This document shows positions 1-10,202 of a stretch of 64,000 nt of DNA, piece after piece (positions within the stretch are counted from its first letter, which is position 1; each line of letters starts with the position of its first letter). A program made the position numbers and the translations under genes. The stretch lies in NCBI RefSeq assembly GCF_009796805.1, contig NZ_CP047029.1, forward strand, positions 3,176,001-3,240,000. Reading direction: 5' to 3'. This stretch comes from Algibacter sp. L1A34. GTDB taxonomy: Bacteria > Bacteroidota > Bacteroidia > Flavobacteriales > Flavobacteriaceae. The notes below the pieces were generated by a model, which ran no database searches, was not told the origin of the DNA, and saw nothing but the letters and a program-made list of their open reading frames with translations.

Positions 1-565
1 CTCCTTCGGTAGCGAAAGGATGATAAGCCTCACCATCCCAATACATACCAGCTTCACCCAAACCAGTGCCTGGAGAAATAATTACAGCATTGCCTTCTAT
101 TTTTGAACCATATTTTAAAGGATCTAAATCTTTTTCTTTTAACGAGGCCAATCCATAGGCATTAGCTTGCATATCATTTATTAAAAAAATGGATTCTAAA
201 TTTAGTGCACTAATAAGTTCTTCAGTATCAATTTTCCAAGGGAAGTTGGTACCATGTACTTTGCCATTAGTTATAGGGCCTGCAACACCAAAACAAATAC
301 TATCTATTTGATCCATTTCTGCAACTTCAAAATCTTTTATAATTTCTAATAGTGAAGTATAAGTTTTTGTTTTATATGAATTTTGTTTAATTAGATATAG
401 GTTGCCATCCTTGAACTCAAAAAGGGCGAGATTTGTTTTTGTACCGCCTATATCGCCAGCGAGGATGTTTCCTTTTTTATGACTTAAATTCGTTTTAGAC
501 CCTACAGCTAAAGGAATCAAAGGTTCATGAAGTATGGATAATGGGTGGTTTTCCGGAATTTTCAT
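1..565 (-). CDS. glk: Glucokinase, 3'-truncated by the window edge
   Basis: Phosphorylates glucose with ATP at entry to glycolysis, in the cytoplasm. Only the first 188 or so codons are present; the reading frame is open through position 1, so the C-terminal half lies outside the window. Near residue 35 is the phosphate-binding motif LAGDIGGTKTNLALF of the ASKHA fold, and further on GVAGPI, a catalytic-type LINDMQANAYGL stretch and APGTGLGE-like SPGTGLGEAGMYWDG, as in the bacterial Glk family rather than the ROK zinc-motif family. The start is the ATG at 563-565, 12 nt after the aldolase stop. It is the last visible gene of a leftward run of eight carbon-metabolism genes. Confidence 0.88.
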   Translation of the reverse strand, partial: MKIPENHPLSILHEPLIPLAVGSKTNLSHKKGNILAGDIGGTKTNLALFEFKDGNLYLIKQNSYKTKTYTSLLEIIKDFEVAEMDQIDSICFGVAGPITNGKVHGTNFPWKIDTEELISALNLESIFLINDMQANAYGLASLKEKDLDPLKYGSKIEGNAVIISPGTGLGEAGMYWDGEAYHPFATEG

Positions 566-577
566 GATGTTGTGTTT

Positions 578-1624
578 TTAAGCTATGGTTATCGATGGAT
601 CTAAATAAATATCTTGAATAAGGTTAAGTAGTTTAACACCTTCTTTCATAGGTCTTTGAAATGCTTTTCTACCTGAAATTAATCCCATACCACCAGCTCT
701 TTTGTTAATAACGGCCGTACGCACTGCAGCAGCAAAATCATCCTTACCAGAAGCGCCACCAGAGTTAATAAGTCCTGCTCGTCCCATATAGCAATTCGCG
801 ACTTGGTATCTCGTTAAATCAATAGGGTGATCGGTAGTTAATTTGTTATAAACAAGGTCGCTAGTTTTTCCAAAGTTTTTTAAAGAAAGAAAACCACCAT
901 TATTACTTGGTTGTTTTTGTTTAATAATATCCGCCTCAATGGTTACACCAAGGTGATTGGCTTGGCCAGTTAAATCGGCACTAACGGAATAATCTTTATC
1001 TGTTTTAAAGGCATCATTACGTAGGTAACACCAAAGTACTGTGGCCATACCTAACTCATGTGCACGTTTAAATGCTTTGCTAGTTTCTTGTATTTGTCTA
1101 TCAGATTCTGGAGAACCAAAGTAAATGGTGGCTCCTACAGCTACAGCTCCCATGTTCCAAGCTTGTTCTACTTCGGCAAAATAGATTTGATCAAAAGTGT
1201 TTGGATACGTAAGTAGTTCGTTATGATTCAATTTTACTAAAAAAGGAATTTTATGGGCGTATTTTCTAGAAACTGCACCAAGTACTCCAAGTGTTGAAGC
1301 TACGGCATTACAACCGCCTTCAATAGCTAGTTTTACTATGTTTTCTGGGTCGAAATACTCAGGGTTTGGTGCGAAACTAGCCCCTGCGGAATGTTCTACG
1401 CCTTGATCTACTGGTAAAAGCGAAAGATGTCCTGTTCCAGCAAGTCTTCCGTTATCAAATAGCTGTTGTAAGCTTCCTAAAACACGGTTTGATCTATCAG
1501 TTGATGCCATAATCCGATCATTGAAATCAGGGCCTGGTAGGTTAATCTTATCTTTAGAAATGGTTGTACATTCATGATCTAGTAGATATGATGTTTCTTC
1601 TTTTAAATATTTTTCAAGTTCCAT
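578..1624 (-). CDS. fbaB: Class I fructose-bisphosphate aldolase (FbaB type)
   Basis: Cleaves fructose 1,6-bisphosphate into two triose phosphates through a Schiff base. The protein follows E. coli FbaB closely from end to end: [39 protein letters not shown], then EADIIKQK, which holds the candidate Schiff-base lysine, and the C-terminal [14 protein letters not shown]. An upstream in-frame ATG at 1666 would add 14 residues and overlap pfkB by 32 nt. I prefer the ATG at 1622-1624 because the product (348 residues) then begins where E. coli FbaB does and a 10-nt gap to pfkB remains. It sits between pfkB and glk in the same operon. Confidence 0.93.
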   Translation of the reverse strand: MELEKYLKEETSYLLDHECTTISKDKINLPGPDFNDRIMASTDRSNRVLGSLQQLFDNGRLAGTGHLSLLPVDQGVEHSAGASFAPNPEYFDPENIVKLAIEGGCNAVASTLGVLGAVSRKYAHKIPFLVKLNHNELLTYPNTFDQIYFAEVEQAWNMGAVAVGATIYFGSPESDRQIQETSKAFKRAHELGMATVLWCYLRNDAFKTDKDYSVSADLTGQANHLGVTIEADIIKQKQPSNNGGFLSLKNFGKTSDLVYNKLTTDHPIDLTRYQVANCYMGRAGLINSGGASGKDDFAAAVRTAVINKRAGGMGLISGRKAFQRPMKEGVKLLNLIQDIYLDPSITIA

Positions 1625-1634
1625 AACTTTTGTT

Positions 1635-2588
1635 TTAATTTGTTTTTGTAATTGGTTTTTGTTCATTTATCCAATCGTAGAGTTTATCTGCATCTTCTTT
1701 ATTGCAAAGTTGTGTGCCGTGATGCATTGTAGCAGCAGTACCACATGCTACGCCGTACCTTACCATATCTCCTAAAGTTCTGCCCCATATTAAGCTCATA
1801 ACCATACCAGCAACCATACTGTCGCCTGCGCCAATAGTACTTTTTTGGTGAACTACAGGAGCTGGAACATGAACTATTTCATTTTTAGTGGCTAGTAAGG
1901 CTCCTTTTGGACCAAGGGATACTACAATAATTTCGCAATCATGATTTTCTAAAAACTGTTTAGCTAAGGGTTTCAAGTCTAAGTGAGTTATAGAGGGAAC
2001 TCCAGTGAGTACTCCTAATTCTGCTAAGTTGGGTTTTAGCATATAAACATGTGATTTTGCAGCTTTCATAAGTGCTTCACCTGAGGTGTCAAGAATAAAT
2101 CGAGCTTCTTTTTTTTCTGCTATTTGGCTTACTTTTACATAAAAATCGTCCGGTATATGAGGCGGTAAATTTCCACTAGCTACTAAATAATCTCCTTTAT
2201 TAAGAATACCTTCTAATTGCTTTAGAGCATTTTGCCATTCTTTTTCTTTTATAGCTGGGCCAGGCATTCCAAATCTATATTGCTGATTTGTGGTTGTGTC
2301 TGTAACTGCAAGATTTTCGCGCGTCCAACCTTCAATAGAAATTATAGATTGTTCTATATTTTGTTCGTTTAAAAGTTTTTTTAAATTTTCTCCAGAAGGG
2401 CCACCGGCAAAGTAGATGCAAAGCGATGAGCCTCCTAATTTATGAATGGCTCGAGATATGTTAATTCCACCACCACCTGCATCGAAAGTAGGTTCGGAAC
2501 AACGTAGTTTTGTATTGGGGCCAATTCCTGCTACGGTTGTACTTTTGTCAATCGCAGGGTTTACAGTAAGAGTGATTATTTTAGTCAT
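1635..2588 (-). CDS. pfkB: 6-phosphofructokinase II, PfkB/ribokinase family
   Basis: Phosphorylates fructose 6-phosphate to the 1,6-bisphosphate, feeding the aldolase encoded next. At 317 residues it matches E. coli PfkB (309) along its length: TLTVNPAID at the N-terminus, the [11 protein letters not shown] substrate-binding segment at about 38-48, SLGPKGA, and the anion hole/catalytic motif GAGDSMVAG near 253-261 with Asp256 as the expected base. A tagatose-6-phosphate or 1-phosphofructokinase role is possible in this family, but the close match to PfkB and the glycolytic neighbours favour PfkB. Gap to gpmA is 25 nt. Confidence 0.92.
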   Translation of the reverse strand: MTKIITLTVNPAIDKSTTVAGIGPNTKLRCSEPTFDAGGGGINISRAIHKLGGSSLCIYFAGGPSGENLKKLLNEQNIEQSIISIEGWTRENLAVTDTTTNQQYRFGMPGPAIKEKEWQNALKQLEGILNKGDYLVASGNLPPHIPDDFYVKVSQIAEKKEARFILDTSGEALMKAAKSHVYMLKPNLAELGVLTGVPSITHLDLKPLAKQFLENHDCEIIVVSLGPKGALLATKNEIVHVPAPVVHQKSTIGAGDSMVAGMVMSLIWGRTLGDMVRYGVACGTAATMHHGTQLCNKEDADKLYDWINEQKPITKTN

Positions 2589-2613
2589 TTTAAATCCTGT
2601 TTTTTTTTGTACT

Positions 2614-3303
2614 CTATTTTAATTGATAATGATCTGTTACGTTCAATTTACTGTCAAACTCATACATATGGGGAACTCCTGTAGCGACTTCAACTTTAGC
2701 AATCTCATCCGATGATATATGTTCTAGGTATTCTATAAGAGCTCTTAGTGAATTTCCGTGGGCTGATACTAATACCGTTTTATCTTTAGCTATTTCTGGA
2801 GCGATGGCTTCAAAAAAGTAATTGACTACTCTTTTTGATGTATCTTTTAGGGATTCTCCTAAGGGTAAGCCATATACATCTAAATCTTTATAATTTGGGT
2901 CGAATTTTGGATTTCGCTTATCATTGCAGGAAAGGCTCGGAGGAGCAGCATCGTAACCTCTTCGAACACTTAGAAAGTAATCTTCTCCTACCTCTTTTAG
3001 CACTTCATCTTTATTTTTGCCTTGCCAATCTCCATAATGTCTTTCGTTCAGTTTCCAGCTATATTGGCAGTTTACATGCATCATTTCTGCTGTTTCTAAT
3101 AAAAGCCATGCTGTTCTAATGGCTCTTTTTAGGTATGAAGAAAAACAAATGTCAATATCAATATGATTTGATTTTATAAGTTTTCCTGCTTTTTTTGCCT
3201 CATTAATTCCTTCTGGAGCTAAGTCGACGTCTGTCCATCCTGTAAAAACATTTTTTACGTTCCATAGACTTTTTCCATGTCTTACTAATATTAATCTTCC
3301 CAT
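2614..3303 (-). CDS. gpmA: 2,3-bisphosphoglycerate-dependent phosphoglycerate mutase
   Basis: Interconverts 3- and 2-phosphoglycerate in lower glycolysis. The histidine phosphatase fold is plain: LVRHGKSLWN with the phospho-accepting His9, NVFTGWTDVDL, the acid Glu87 in LNERHYGDWQG and the second His182 in SAHGNSLRAL. Length (229) is close to that of E. coli GpmA. It lies 25 nt upstream of pfkB in the leftward operon, 33 nt after the SpoIIAA-like gene. Confidence 0.94.
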   Translation of the reverse strand: MGRLILVRHGKSLWNVKNVFTGWTDVDLAPEGINEAKKAGKLIKSNHIDIDICFSSYLKRAIRTAWLLLETAEMMHVNCQYSWKLNERHYGDWQGKNKDEVLKEVGEDYFLSVRRGYDAAPPSLSCNDKRNPKFDPNYKDLDVYGLPLGESLKDTSKRVVNYFFEAIAPEIAKDKTVLVSAHGNSLRALIEYLEHISSDEIAKVEVATGVPHMYEFDSKLNVTDHYQLK

Positions 3304-3336
3304 AATGGTTGTATTTTAATTTTTTTAATTGAAGAA

Positions 3337-3729
3337 TTAATCTTTATTATCGGGATTTACAAACGTTTTAGCTTCATCTAATTGAGAAATATCAAAATAA
3401 CGTTCTTGTCTTCCTTTACTCGCTCTGGCGAAAAAAATGTTATCAATAGGAACCAATGCCTTCAAAACTTTATTATGAGCAACTATTGCTAATTGGCCTA
3501 ATGCTTTATAATTTCTAAGTAGCCAAAGTGAATCTTCAAAAAAGGCTTTTATATTGCTATTTGAAACTTTCATTTCATCTAATTTCACCAATACATTTAT
3601 CTGTTCAAAGCCCTGTTTTATTTTTTTATTAAAGAGCTTTTGGCAAAGCTTTTCGTCGGTTTCTGTAAATCCATCGATAACTTCAATGAATAGTACATTG
3701 TTATCGAATTTTTCAATTTGTTCTATCAT
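3337..3729 (-). CDS. SpoIIAA-like (STAS-related) protein
   Basis: A 130-residue soluble protein of the SpoIIAA-like family (PF11964 type). The features I see are the N-terminal beta-strand NNVLFIEVIDGFTETD, a central INVLVKLDEM strand, the FFEDSLWLLRNYKALGQLAIVAHN stretch and a C-terminal IDNIFFARASKGRQERYFD segment. Members fold like STAS domains, but their role is not settled; they often sit next to transport, lipid or stress genes. The classic anti-sigma phospho-Ser motif of SpoIIAA is not evident. It lies between gpmA and the D-lactate dehydrogenase, so it is probably expressed with them. Function unknown. Confidence 0.75.
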   Translation of the reverse strand: MIEQIEKFDNNVLFIEVIDGFTETDEKLCQKLFNKKIKQGFEQINVLVKLDEMKVSNSNIKAFFEDSLWLLRNYKALGQLAIVAHNKVLKALVPIDNIFFARASKGRQERYFDISQLDEAKTFVNPDNKD

Positions 3730-3785
3730 GATTATTATATTTAAATCTACTTTCAGTTTTAAACTAAAAAGTAGATTCTTTTAAT

Positions 3786-4781
3786 TTAAATACATTTAAT
3801 TTCATTTGAACAGATTTGACCTTTTTCAAAGTGGCCCAAATTTTCAAAAGTAGTATTCGCTATATTTTTTAGTGCCGTATCTGTCAAGAAAGCTTGGTGA
3901 CTACTAATTAAAACATTTTTAAGCGTCATCAATCGCGACATGGAGTCATCAAGAAGAATATCGTCAGAATGGTCTTCAAAATAAAGTCCTTTTTCCTCTT
4001 CATAAACATCCATTCCAAAATAGCCAATTTTGCCAGATTTAAGTCCGTTGATAACATCTTGTGTTTTTACTAAACCTCCACGACCAGCATTGATTAGCAT
4101 CACACCTTTTTTCATCGTTAAAATTCTCTCTTCATTTATTAAATGGTGAGTTACGGTATTTAGTCTAGCATGCAAGGTTATAATATCAGATTGTTTACAA
4201 AGTTCATCTAGACTGGTATAAGTCACGCCGTATTGTAGGGATAAAAGGGGGTCTTCTATAAAATCATAGGCGAGTAGTTTACAACCAAATCCATGTAAAA
4301 TCTTGGCCACGATATGACCTATTTTACCCATACCAATAATGCCAACCGTTTTACCGTTCATATCAAAACCGACTAGCCCGTTCAAAGAAAAATTCATTTC
4401 CATAATTCTATAGTGGGTACGGATTAATTTTCGATTCAGCGCAAGCATAATACCTACAGTAAATTCGGCAATAGCATAAGGAGAATATTCGGGTACTCGA
4501 GCCATGCGAATACCTAGTTTTTGTGCATGTGGTACATCTATATTATTATAACCTGCTGAACGTAGCGCTATATAACGAACACCAAGTTCATGCAATCGAT
4601 CTAAAACTGGAGTAGATGCATCATCTTCGGTAAAAATGCATATAGCCTTACAACCTTTTGCTAGCTCAACTGTATCTTTAGATAAGTATGTGTCGAACAT
4701 TTTTAAGGTATGCTTGCCATTATTGGCACTTTCTAAATATTCCTTTTCCCATTTGTGGACATTAAATATGGCTATTTTCAT
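3786..4781 (-). CDS. ldhA: D-lactate dehydrogenase (NAD-dependent, LdhA type)
   Basis: Reduces pyruvate to D-lactate, regenerating NAD+ during fermentation or oxygen shortage. The 331-residue protein has the D-2-hydroxyacid dehydrogenase layout: substrate domain, Rossmann motif GIIGMGKIG at about 147-155, LRSAGYNNIDV, Arg234 in INAGRGGLV, the acidic VYEEEK at 259-264 and the catalytic His295 in SSHQAFLT. The spacing agrees with the Arg/Glu/His triad of E. coli LdhA. Co-location with glycolytic genes and a probable ion-pumping ATPase fits a fermentative or low-oxygen role. Other 2-hydroxyacid specificities cannot be excluded. Confidence 0.9.
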   Translation of the reverse strand: MKIAIFNVHKWEKEYLESANNGKHTLKMFDTYLSKDTVELAKGCKAICIFTEDDASTPVLDRLHELGVRYIALRSAGYNNIDVPHAQKLGIRMARVPEYSPYAIAEFTVGIMLALNRKLIRTHYRIMEMNFSLNGLVGFDMNGKTVGIIGMGKIGHIVAKILHGFGCKLLAYDFIEDPLLSLQYGVTYTSLDELCKQSDIITLHARLNTVTHHLINEERILTMKKGVMLINAGRGGLVKTQDVINGLKSGKIGYFGMDVYEEEKGLYFEDHSDDILLDDSMSRLMTLKNVLISSHQAFLTDTALKNIANTTFENLGHFEKGQICSNEIKCI

Positions 4782-4819
4782 TTTTAATTATTAGGTACTC
4801 AAATTAAACAAACTAGAAA

Positions 4820-5080
4820 CTAATACCCTGTAAGTGTTTTACGCAAAGCATGAAAACTGTAGGGTATAAGTGCTTTTTGTAATTTTTCTACAGCGATTAC
4901 TTTATTTGTGCTTACCGTCATTTCTTCTGGGTAAGCTTCTGTATTAAATATTACATCTGCTATTTCAGGCATTTTTAATAAAACTTTTTTCACTTTTGCT
5001 CTGTCTTTTTCATTTTTAGTGTTGATAGTAAAGACCATACCATGAATGCCTGGTATTAAATTTTTTTCTAGAAATCCCAT
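4820..5080 (-). CDS. Small ferredoxin-fold-like protein, function unknown
   Basis: An 86-residue protein between ppsA (34 nt away) and ldhA (38 nt away). The pattern of strand, helix and strand (GIHGMVFTINT, then AKVKKVLLKMPEIADVIFN, then EMTVST and VEKLQKAL) looks like the heavy-metal-associated fold, but the metal-binding CxxC is absent: the protein has no cysteine at all. It may therefore be a ligand-binding or structural relative. I do not recognise a family with known function. Its placement inside a tight metabolic operon argues for a real gene. Confidence 0.7.
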   Translation of the reverse strand: MGFLEKNLIPGIHGMVFTINTKNEKDRAKVKKVLLKMPEIADVIFNTEAYPEEMTVSTNKVIAVEKLQKALIPYSFHALRKTLTGY

Positions 5081-5114
5081 GACTTTGGTTTTTAAGGTTC
5101 TTAATTAAAGTGGT

Positions 5115-7523
5115 TTAGTTACTACTTTCTGCCATGCCAAATGTGGCTTTGTTTTTCTCTGCGCTATTAATGTTTTTAATACCTGAAATCAACGCATCTG
5201 GATTAAAGGATATAGAGTTTATTCCTTTTTCTACGAGAAACTGGGCAAACTCGGGAAAATCACTTGGTGCCTGACCACAAAGTCCAATTTTAGTGTTGGT
5301 TTTATGTGCAGATTTAATGACCATTGCAATCATTTTTTTAACTCCTATATCATTGATGTCAAAGATGTCACTTAATAATTCAGAGTCTCTATCTACACCT
5401 AATGTCAATTGTGTCAAATCGTTTGAGCCAATTGAAAATCCATCAAAGAATTCAGCAAATTGTTCTGCTAAAATGATGTTATTAGGTATTTCGGTCATCA
5501 TATAAAGCTGAAGTCCATTTTCACCTCGTTTCAAACCATTTTTTTCTAAAACCTCTACCACTTTTGCAGCTTCTTTTAGTGTACGGCAAAATGGAATCAT
5601 AACTTTTACGTTGGTTAATCCCATAGTTTCTCGTACTCTTTTTAATGCTTTACATTCTAATGCAAAAGCATCTTGGTATTTAGGATTGTAGTATCTAGAA
5701 GCACCTCTAAAACCTAACATTGGGTTAGATTCTACGGGTTCAAACTCAGTGCCGCCTATTAAGCTGGCATATTCGTTGGTTTTAAAATCACTAGTACGAA
5801 CAATGACGTCTTTTGGATAAAAGGCTGCTGCTATAGTTCCGATACCTTCAGCAAGTTTGTGTACAAAATAATCTGACTTGTCTGGATAGTGATGTGTTAG
5901 TTTCTGGATTTTATCCTTAACCGCTTGGTCTTTCAATGTATCAAAATGCTTCAAGGCCATAGGGTGAATTTGGATAGAGTTGTTAATAACGAACTCCATT
6001 CTCATCAATCCAACTCCTGCGGAAGGGTAAAACGAAAATTTGAATGCTTGGTCTGGATCTGCCAAAATAAGCATAGGTTGGGTTTTTGGTTTTCCTAAGG
6101 TAGTTAGGTCTATTTCGGTTTCATTCCATTCTAAAAGTCCATCGTAAACGATACCTGTATCTCCTTCTGCGCAAGAAATAGTTATTTCTTGTCCGTCTTT
6201 AATCACTTCTGTAGCATTGTTACTTCCTACTATTGCAGCCGCACCTACTTCACGAGCAACGATAGCTGCATGGCTGGTTCGTCCACCTTGATTTGTAACA
6301 ATACCTGCTGCTTTTTTTAGAATTGGATCCCAATCGGGGTTGGTGCGTTCGGTAACCAATATTTCACCTTTTTGAAGCTTATCAGATTCTTTTGGGCTAT
6401 GTAATATTCGGGCTTTACCCGATGCTATTTTGTTTCCCAAACCCATTCCATGAGTAATTTCTTTACCTTTTTTTAGTAAGGTATAGGTGTTGATTTTTAA
6501 TTTATTCGTTTTGGCACTCTGAACAGTTTCGGGTCTAGCTTGAACAATGAAGAGTTCGTTTGTTTGTCCGTCTTTTGCCCATTCAATATCCATAGGGCGT
6601 TTGTAGTGATCCTCAATAATTAATGACCATTGTGCCAGTTTTATTACTTCGGCATCCGTAAGTACATATTGTTCTTGTTTCTCCATAGGAGTATCAAGAT
6701 TTATTATTCCACTACCAGATTTATCATAAACCATGGTTTTTTCTTTGCTACCTAAATGTCTAGAAACAATTGGTTGTTCTACATCATTTTTTAAGCCAGG
6801 TTTAAAGACGAAATAATCATCAGGATTAATGCTACCCTGAACAATATTCTCACCAAGACCATAAATACTGGAAACCATTACTACTTGGTCGAAACCAGTA
6901 TCTGGATCTAAAGTGAAGTTTACTCCAGAAGCTCCTAAATCTGAACGTACCATCATTTGTACACCAATGGAAAGAGCCACTTTTGTATGGTCAAAGCCAT
7001 TGTCTTCTCTGTATTTAATTGCACGATCTGTAAATAGTGATGCGTAACATCTTTTACAGGCATCAATAAGATCTTTTTTGCCTTTTATGTTCAAATAACT
7101 CTCTTGCTGGCCAGCAAAACTGGCAGTGGGTAAGTCTTCGGCTGTAGCACTACTTCGGACCGCCAATGAAATATCACCTTTATATTTTTTAGATAGAGCA
7201 TCGTATCCTTCTTCAATATCATCTTTAATATCTTGAGGAAGTTCTGTATCTAGAATAGCCTTTCTTACAGTAGCTCCAATTGCTTTTAAATTAGAAAATT
7301 TTTTGGTATCTAATTTTGCTAAGTAACCAAAAATCTCATCTTTTATATGTACTTCTTGTAAAAAGTGCCAATATGCTTCTGCCGTAGTAGCAAAGCCATC
7401 GGGAACCTGAACACCTTTAGAGGTGAGCTTTTGAAACATTTCCCCAAGAGAAGCATTTTTGCCTCCTACAATTGGTACATCGTTAATGTCAATTTCGTCA
7501 AAGTAACGTATGTAATTTTTCAT
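5115..7523 (-). CDS. ppsA: Phosphoenolpyruvate synthase
   Basis: Interconverts pyruvate and PEP with ATP, AMP and phosphate (pyruvate, water dikinase). The 802-residue protein has the ATP-grasp nucleotide domain first (VGGKNASLGEM at 18-28; SLAVRSSATAEDLPTASFAGQQ around 119-140), then the phosphohistidine swivel domain with GGRTSHAAIVARE (His418, cf. E. coli His421), then the PEP-binding TIM barrel with FRGASRYY, GSNDLTQLTLGVDRD and GLCGQAPSD. It is the first gene of the leftward operon and starts 173 nt from the divergent ATPase operon, with two shared palindromes between. A short GGTCG/CGACC hairpin (7539-7552) lies in its leader. Confidence 0.94.
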   Translation of the reverse strand: MKNYIRYFDEIDINDVPIVGGKNASLGEMFQKLTSKGVQVPDGFATTAEAYWHFLQEVHIKDEIFGYLAKLDTKKFSNLKAIGATVRKAILDTELPQDIKDDIEEGYDALSKKYKGDISLAVRSSATAEDLPTASFAGQQESYLNIKGKKDLIDACKRCYASLFTDRAIKYREDNGFDHTKVALSIGVQMMVRSDLGASGVNFTLDPDTGFDQVVMVSSIYGLGENIVQGSINPDDYFVFKPGLKNDVEQPIVSRHLGSKEKTMVYDKSGSGIINLDTPMEKQEQYVLTDAEVIKLAQWSLIIEDHYKRPMDIEWAKDGQTNELFIVQARPETVQSAKTNKLKINTYTLLKKGKEITHGMGLGNKIASGKARILHSPKESDKLQKGEILVTERTNPDWDPILKKAAGIVTNQGGRTSHAAIVAREVGAAAIVGSNNATEVIKDGQEITISCAEGDTGIVYDGLLEWNETEIDLTTLGKPKTQPMLILADPDQAFKFSFYPSAGVGLMRMEFVINNSIQIHPMALKHFDTLKDQAVKDKIQKLTHHYPDKSDYFVHKLAEGIGTIAAAFYPKDVIVRTSDFKTNEYASLIGGTEFEPVESNPMLGFRGASRYYNPKYQDAFALECKALKRVRETMGLTNVKVMIPFCRTLKEAAKVVEVLEKNGLKRGENGLQLYMMTEIPNNIILAEQFAEFFDGFSIGSNDLTQLTLGVDRDSELLSDIFDINDIGVKKMIAMVIKSAHKTNTKIGLCGQAPSDFPEFAQFLVEKGINSISFNPDALISGIKNINSAEKNKATFGMAESSN

Positions 7524-7593
7524 CTCTATTTTTTTTGGGGTCGTTCCCGACCAAGATTAACTATACGAATATCCGATATTTTTATGCCTACCA

Positions 7594-7611
7594 AAATGAC
7601 CTAGGTCATTT
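7594..7611. promoter_or_regulatory. Perfect 18-bp palindromic operator, copy 1
   Basis: The sequence AAATGACCTAGGTCATTT is its own reverse complement. It shares the 14-bp core ATGACCTAGGTCAT with a second palindrome whose centre is 33 bp away. It lies in the gap between ppsA (leftward) and atpD (rightward) and so may serve both. The protein that binds is not known from this window; the size and symmetry suit a dimeric helix-turn-helix regulator such as a CRP/FNR family member. Confidence 0.75.
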
Positions 7612-7626
7612 AAGAAAAAATAAGTA

Positions 7627-7644
7627 GCATGACCTAGGTCATGC
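7627..7644. promoter_or_regulatory. Perfect 18-bp palindromic operator, copy 2
   Basis: GCATGACCTAGGTCATGC is a perfect palindrome sharing 14 central bases with copy 1. Its centre (7635.5) is 36.5 bp before the end of the best -7 box of the ATPase operon, which puts it roughly 41-43 bp upstream of the expected transcription start. That is the position of class II activators of the CRP/FNR type. Inferred role: activation of the N-ATPase operon. Confidence 0.75.
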
Positions 7645-7664
7645 CTATTCGCCATTAAGAGCTA

Positions 7665-7672
7665 TAATTTTA
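7665..7672 (+). promoter_or_regulatory. Predicted -7 box of the N-ATPase operon
   Basis: TAATTTTA matches the Bacteroidetes -7 consensus TAnnTTTG except at the last base. It lies 25 nt before the atpD start codon and 21 nt after the second palindrome. No good -33 TTG is seen, which fits an activator-dependent promoter. Confidence 0.45.
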
Positions 7673-7690
7673 CACTTCATTTATAAGTAA

Positions 7691-9175
<1,485 letters not shown>

Positions 9176-9192
9176 ACTGAGAATTAAAAATA

Positions 9193-9582
9193 ATGGATCT
9201 ACATATATTACTTCCGTTTAAGATATTTCTGAAAATTTCAGGAGTACGGCGTATTGTGGTAGATACCAATGCCGGTTCATACGGTTTTTTGCCAAATCGA
9301 TTAGATTGTGTTGCTGCTCTAGTTCCTGGAATATTGATTTATGAAACAAAGGAAGGTGAAGAGCACTTTGTAGCCATGGATGAAGGTATACTAACAAAGC
9401 GAGAAGGTTTTGTTGAAATATCTGTACGAAATGCAATTGCGGGAGCTAATCTAGGAAAACTTAGAGATGCCGTAGAAAGCGAGTTTGTAAACTTAGATGA
9501 AGAAGAAAGGGATGTACGGAAAGCTGTAGCCAAATTAGAAAGTGAATTTATTCATGGTATTAAAAAACTACATCAATCATGA
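9193..9582 (+). CDS. atpC: N-ATPase F1 subunit epsilon
   Basis: Subunit of the central stalk. The 129-residue protein has the N-terminal beta-sandwich typical of epsilon (LPFKIFLKIS, NAGSYGFLPNRLDCVAALVPG, EEHFVAMDEGIL) and a C-terminal helical part rich in Glu and Lys (LDEEERDVRKAVAKLESEF). It follows atpD by 17 nt, and its stop overlaps the start of atpQ (ATGA). In N-ATPase operons atpC sits directly after atpD, as here. Confidence 0.9.
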   Translation: MDLHILLPFKIFLKISGVRRIVVDTNAGSYGFLPNRLDCVAALVPGILIYETKEGEEHFVAMDEGILTKREGFVEISVRNAIAGANLGKLRDAVESEFVNLDEEERDVRKAVAKLESEFIHGIKKLHQS

Positions 9583-9911
9583 AACCAAATACAGAAGATA
9601 AGAAAAACGAAAAAGGCTTTTTAGAAGAGGTTAGAAATAAAGAACAATACATGCTGAATGCTCGAGAAGAAGAAAAAAGGAGTGAGTGGAGAGGTTTTGG
9701 GGTATTTGGTATTATAGGTTGGTCCGTATCGGCACCTACTGTATTTGGAGCTGTTTTGGGGATGTGGTTAGATAAGAACTATCCGCAAACGTTTTCCTGG
9801 ACATTAACATTGCTAATAGCTGGTTTATTTGTGGGTTGTGCTATTGCTTGGCAGTGGGTAGACAAAGAAAATAAATCAATGCACGAACATAAAAAAAATA
9901 AAGATGAATGA
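9579..9911 (+). CDS. atpQ: N-ATPase accessory membrane protein AtpQ (AtpI-like)
   Basis: A 110-residue protein with a long charged N-terminus (about 45 residues, Lys/Glu-rich) and two membrane segments at about 47-69 (FGIIGWSVSAPTVFGAVLGM) and 75-94 (SWTLTLLIAGLFVGCAIAWQ). It resembles the AtpI-type assembly proteins. The position after atpC and overlap with atpR identify it as AtpQ of N-ATPases. A likely role is assembly of the c ring. Confidence 0.85.
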   Translation: MKPNTEDKKNEKGFLEEVRNKEQYMLNAREEEKRSEWRGFGVFGIIGWSVSAPTVFGAVLGMWLDKNYPQTFSWTLTLLIAGLFVGCAIAWQWVDKENKSMHEHKKNKDE

Positions 9912-10191
9912 TTTAGTTATAACAATATTAGTGCTTTTTGGAGGCTCTTGTTTAGGATTTCTATTCTTTGGTGGACTTTGGCTCACTTCAAAAAAAATGT
10001 TGCATTCTAAAAATCCAGTATTATGGTATTTGGGAAGTTTCTTTGTAAGATTAAGTGTTACCCTTTTAGGGTTTTATTATATGGGTCAAAACAACTGGAA
10101 ATATATGGTATGCTGCCTTTTGGGCTTTATAACGGCACGTTTTATTGTTATTCGTTTAACGAAAACTAAAGTAATGAAACCCATTAATTAA
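9904..10191 (+). CDS. atpR: N-ATPase membrane subunit AtpR
   Basis: A 95-residue integral membrane protein with three predicted helices (about 5-26, 42-61 and 67-85). In the second helix FFVRLSVTLLGFYY carries the conserved membrane Arg of the AtpR family (PF12966), proposed to meet the c-ring carboxylate during assembly. It overlaps atpQ by 8 nt. AtpR is found with N-ATPases and its presence is a strong marker of the type. Confidence 0.88.
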   Translation: MNDLVITILVLFGGSCLGFLFFGGLWLTSKKMLHSKNPVLWYLGSFFVRLSVTLLGFYYMGQNNWKYMVCCLLGFITARFIVIRLTKTKVMKPIN

Positions 10192-10202
10192 AAAAAAATA
10201 AG

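Noticed and set aside
2835-3119. 94-codon + strand frame within gpmA
   Set aside because: Antisense shadow of the phosphoglycerate mutase, no start signals.
7594-7644. FNR box TTGAT-N4-ATCAA
   Set aside because: The palindromes read TGACCTAGGTCA and do not match the FNR or CRP consensus, so the regulator is left unnamed.
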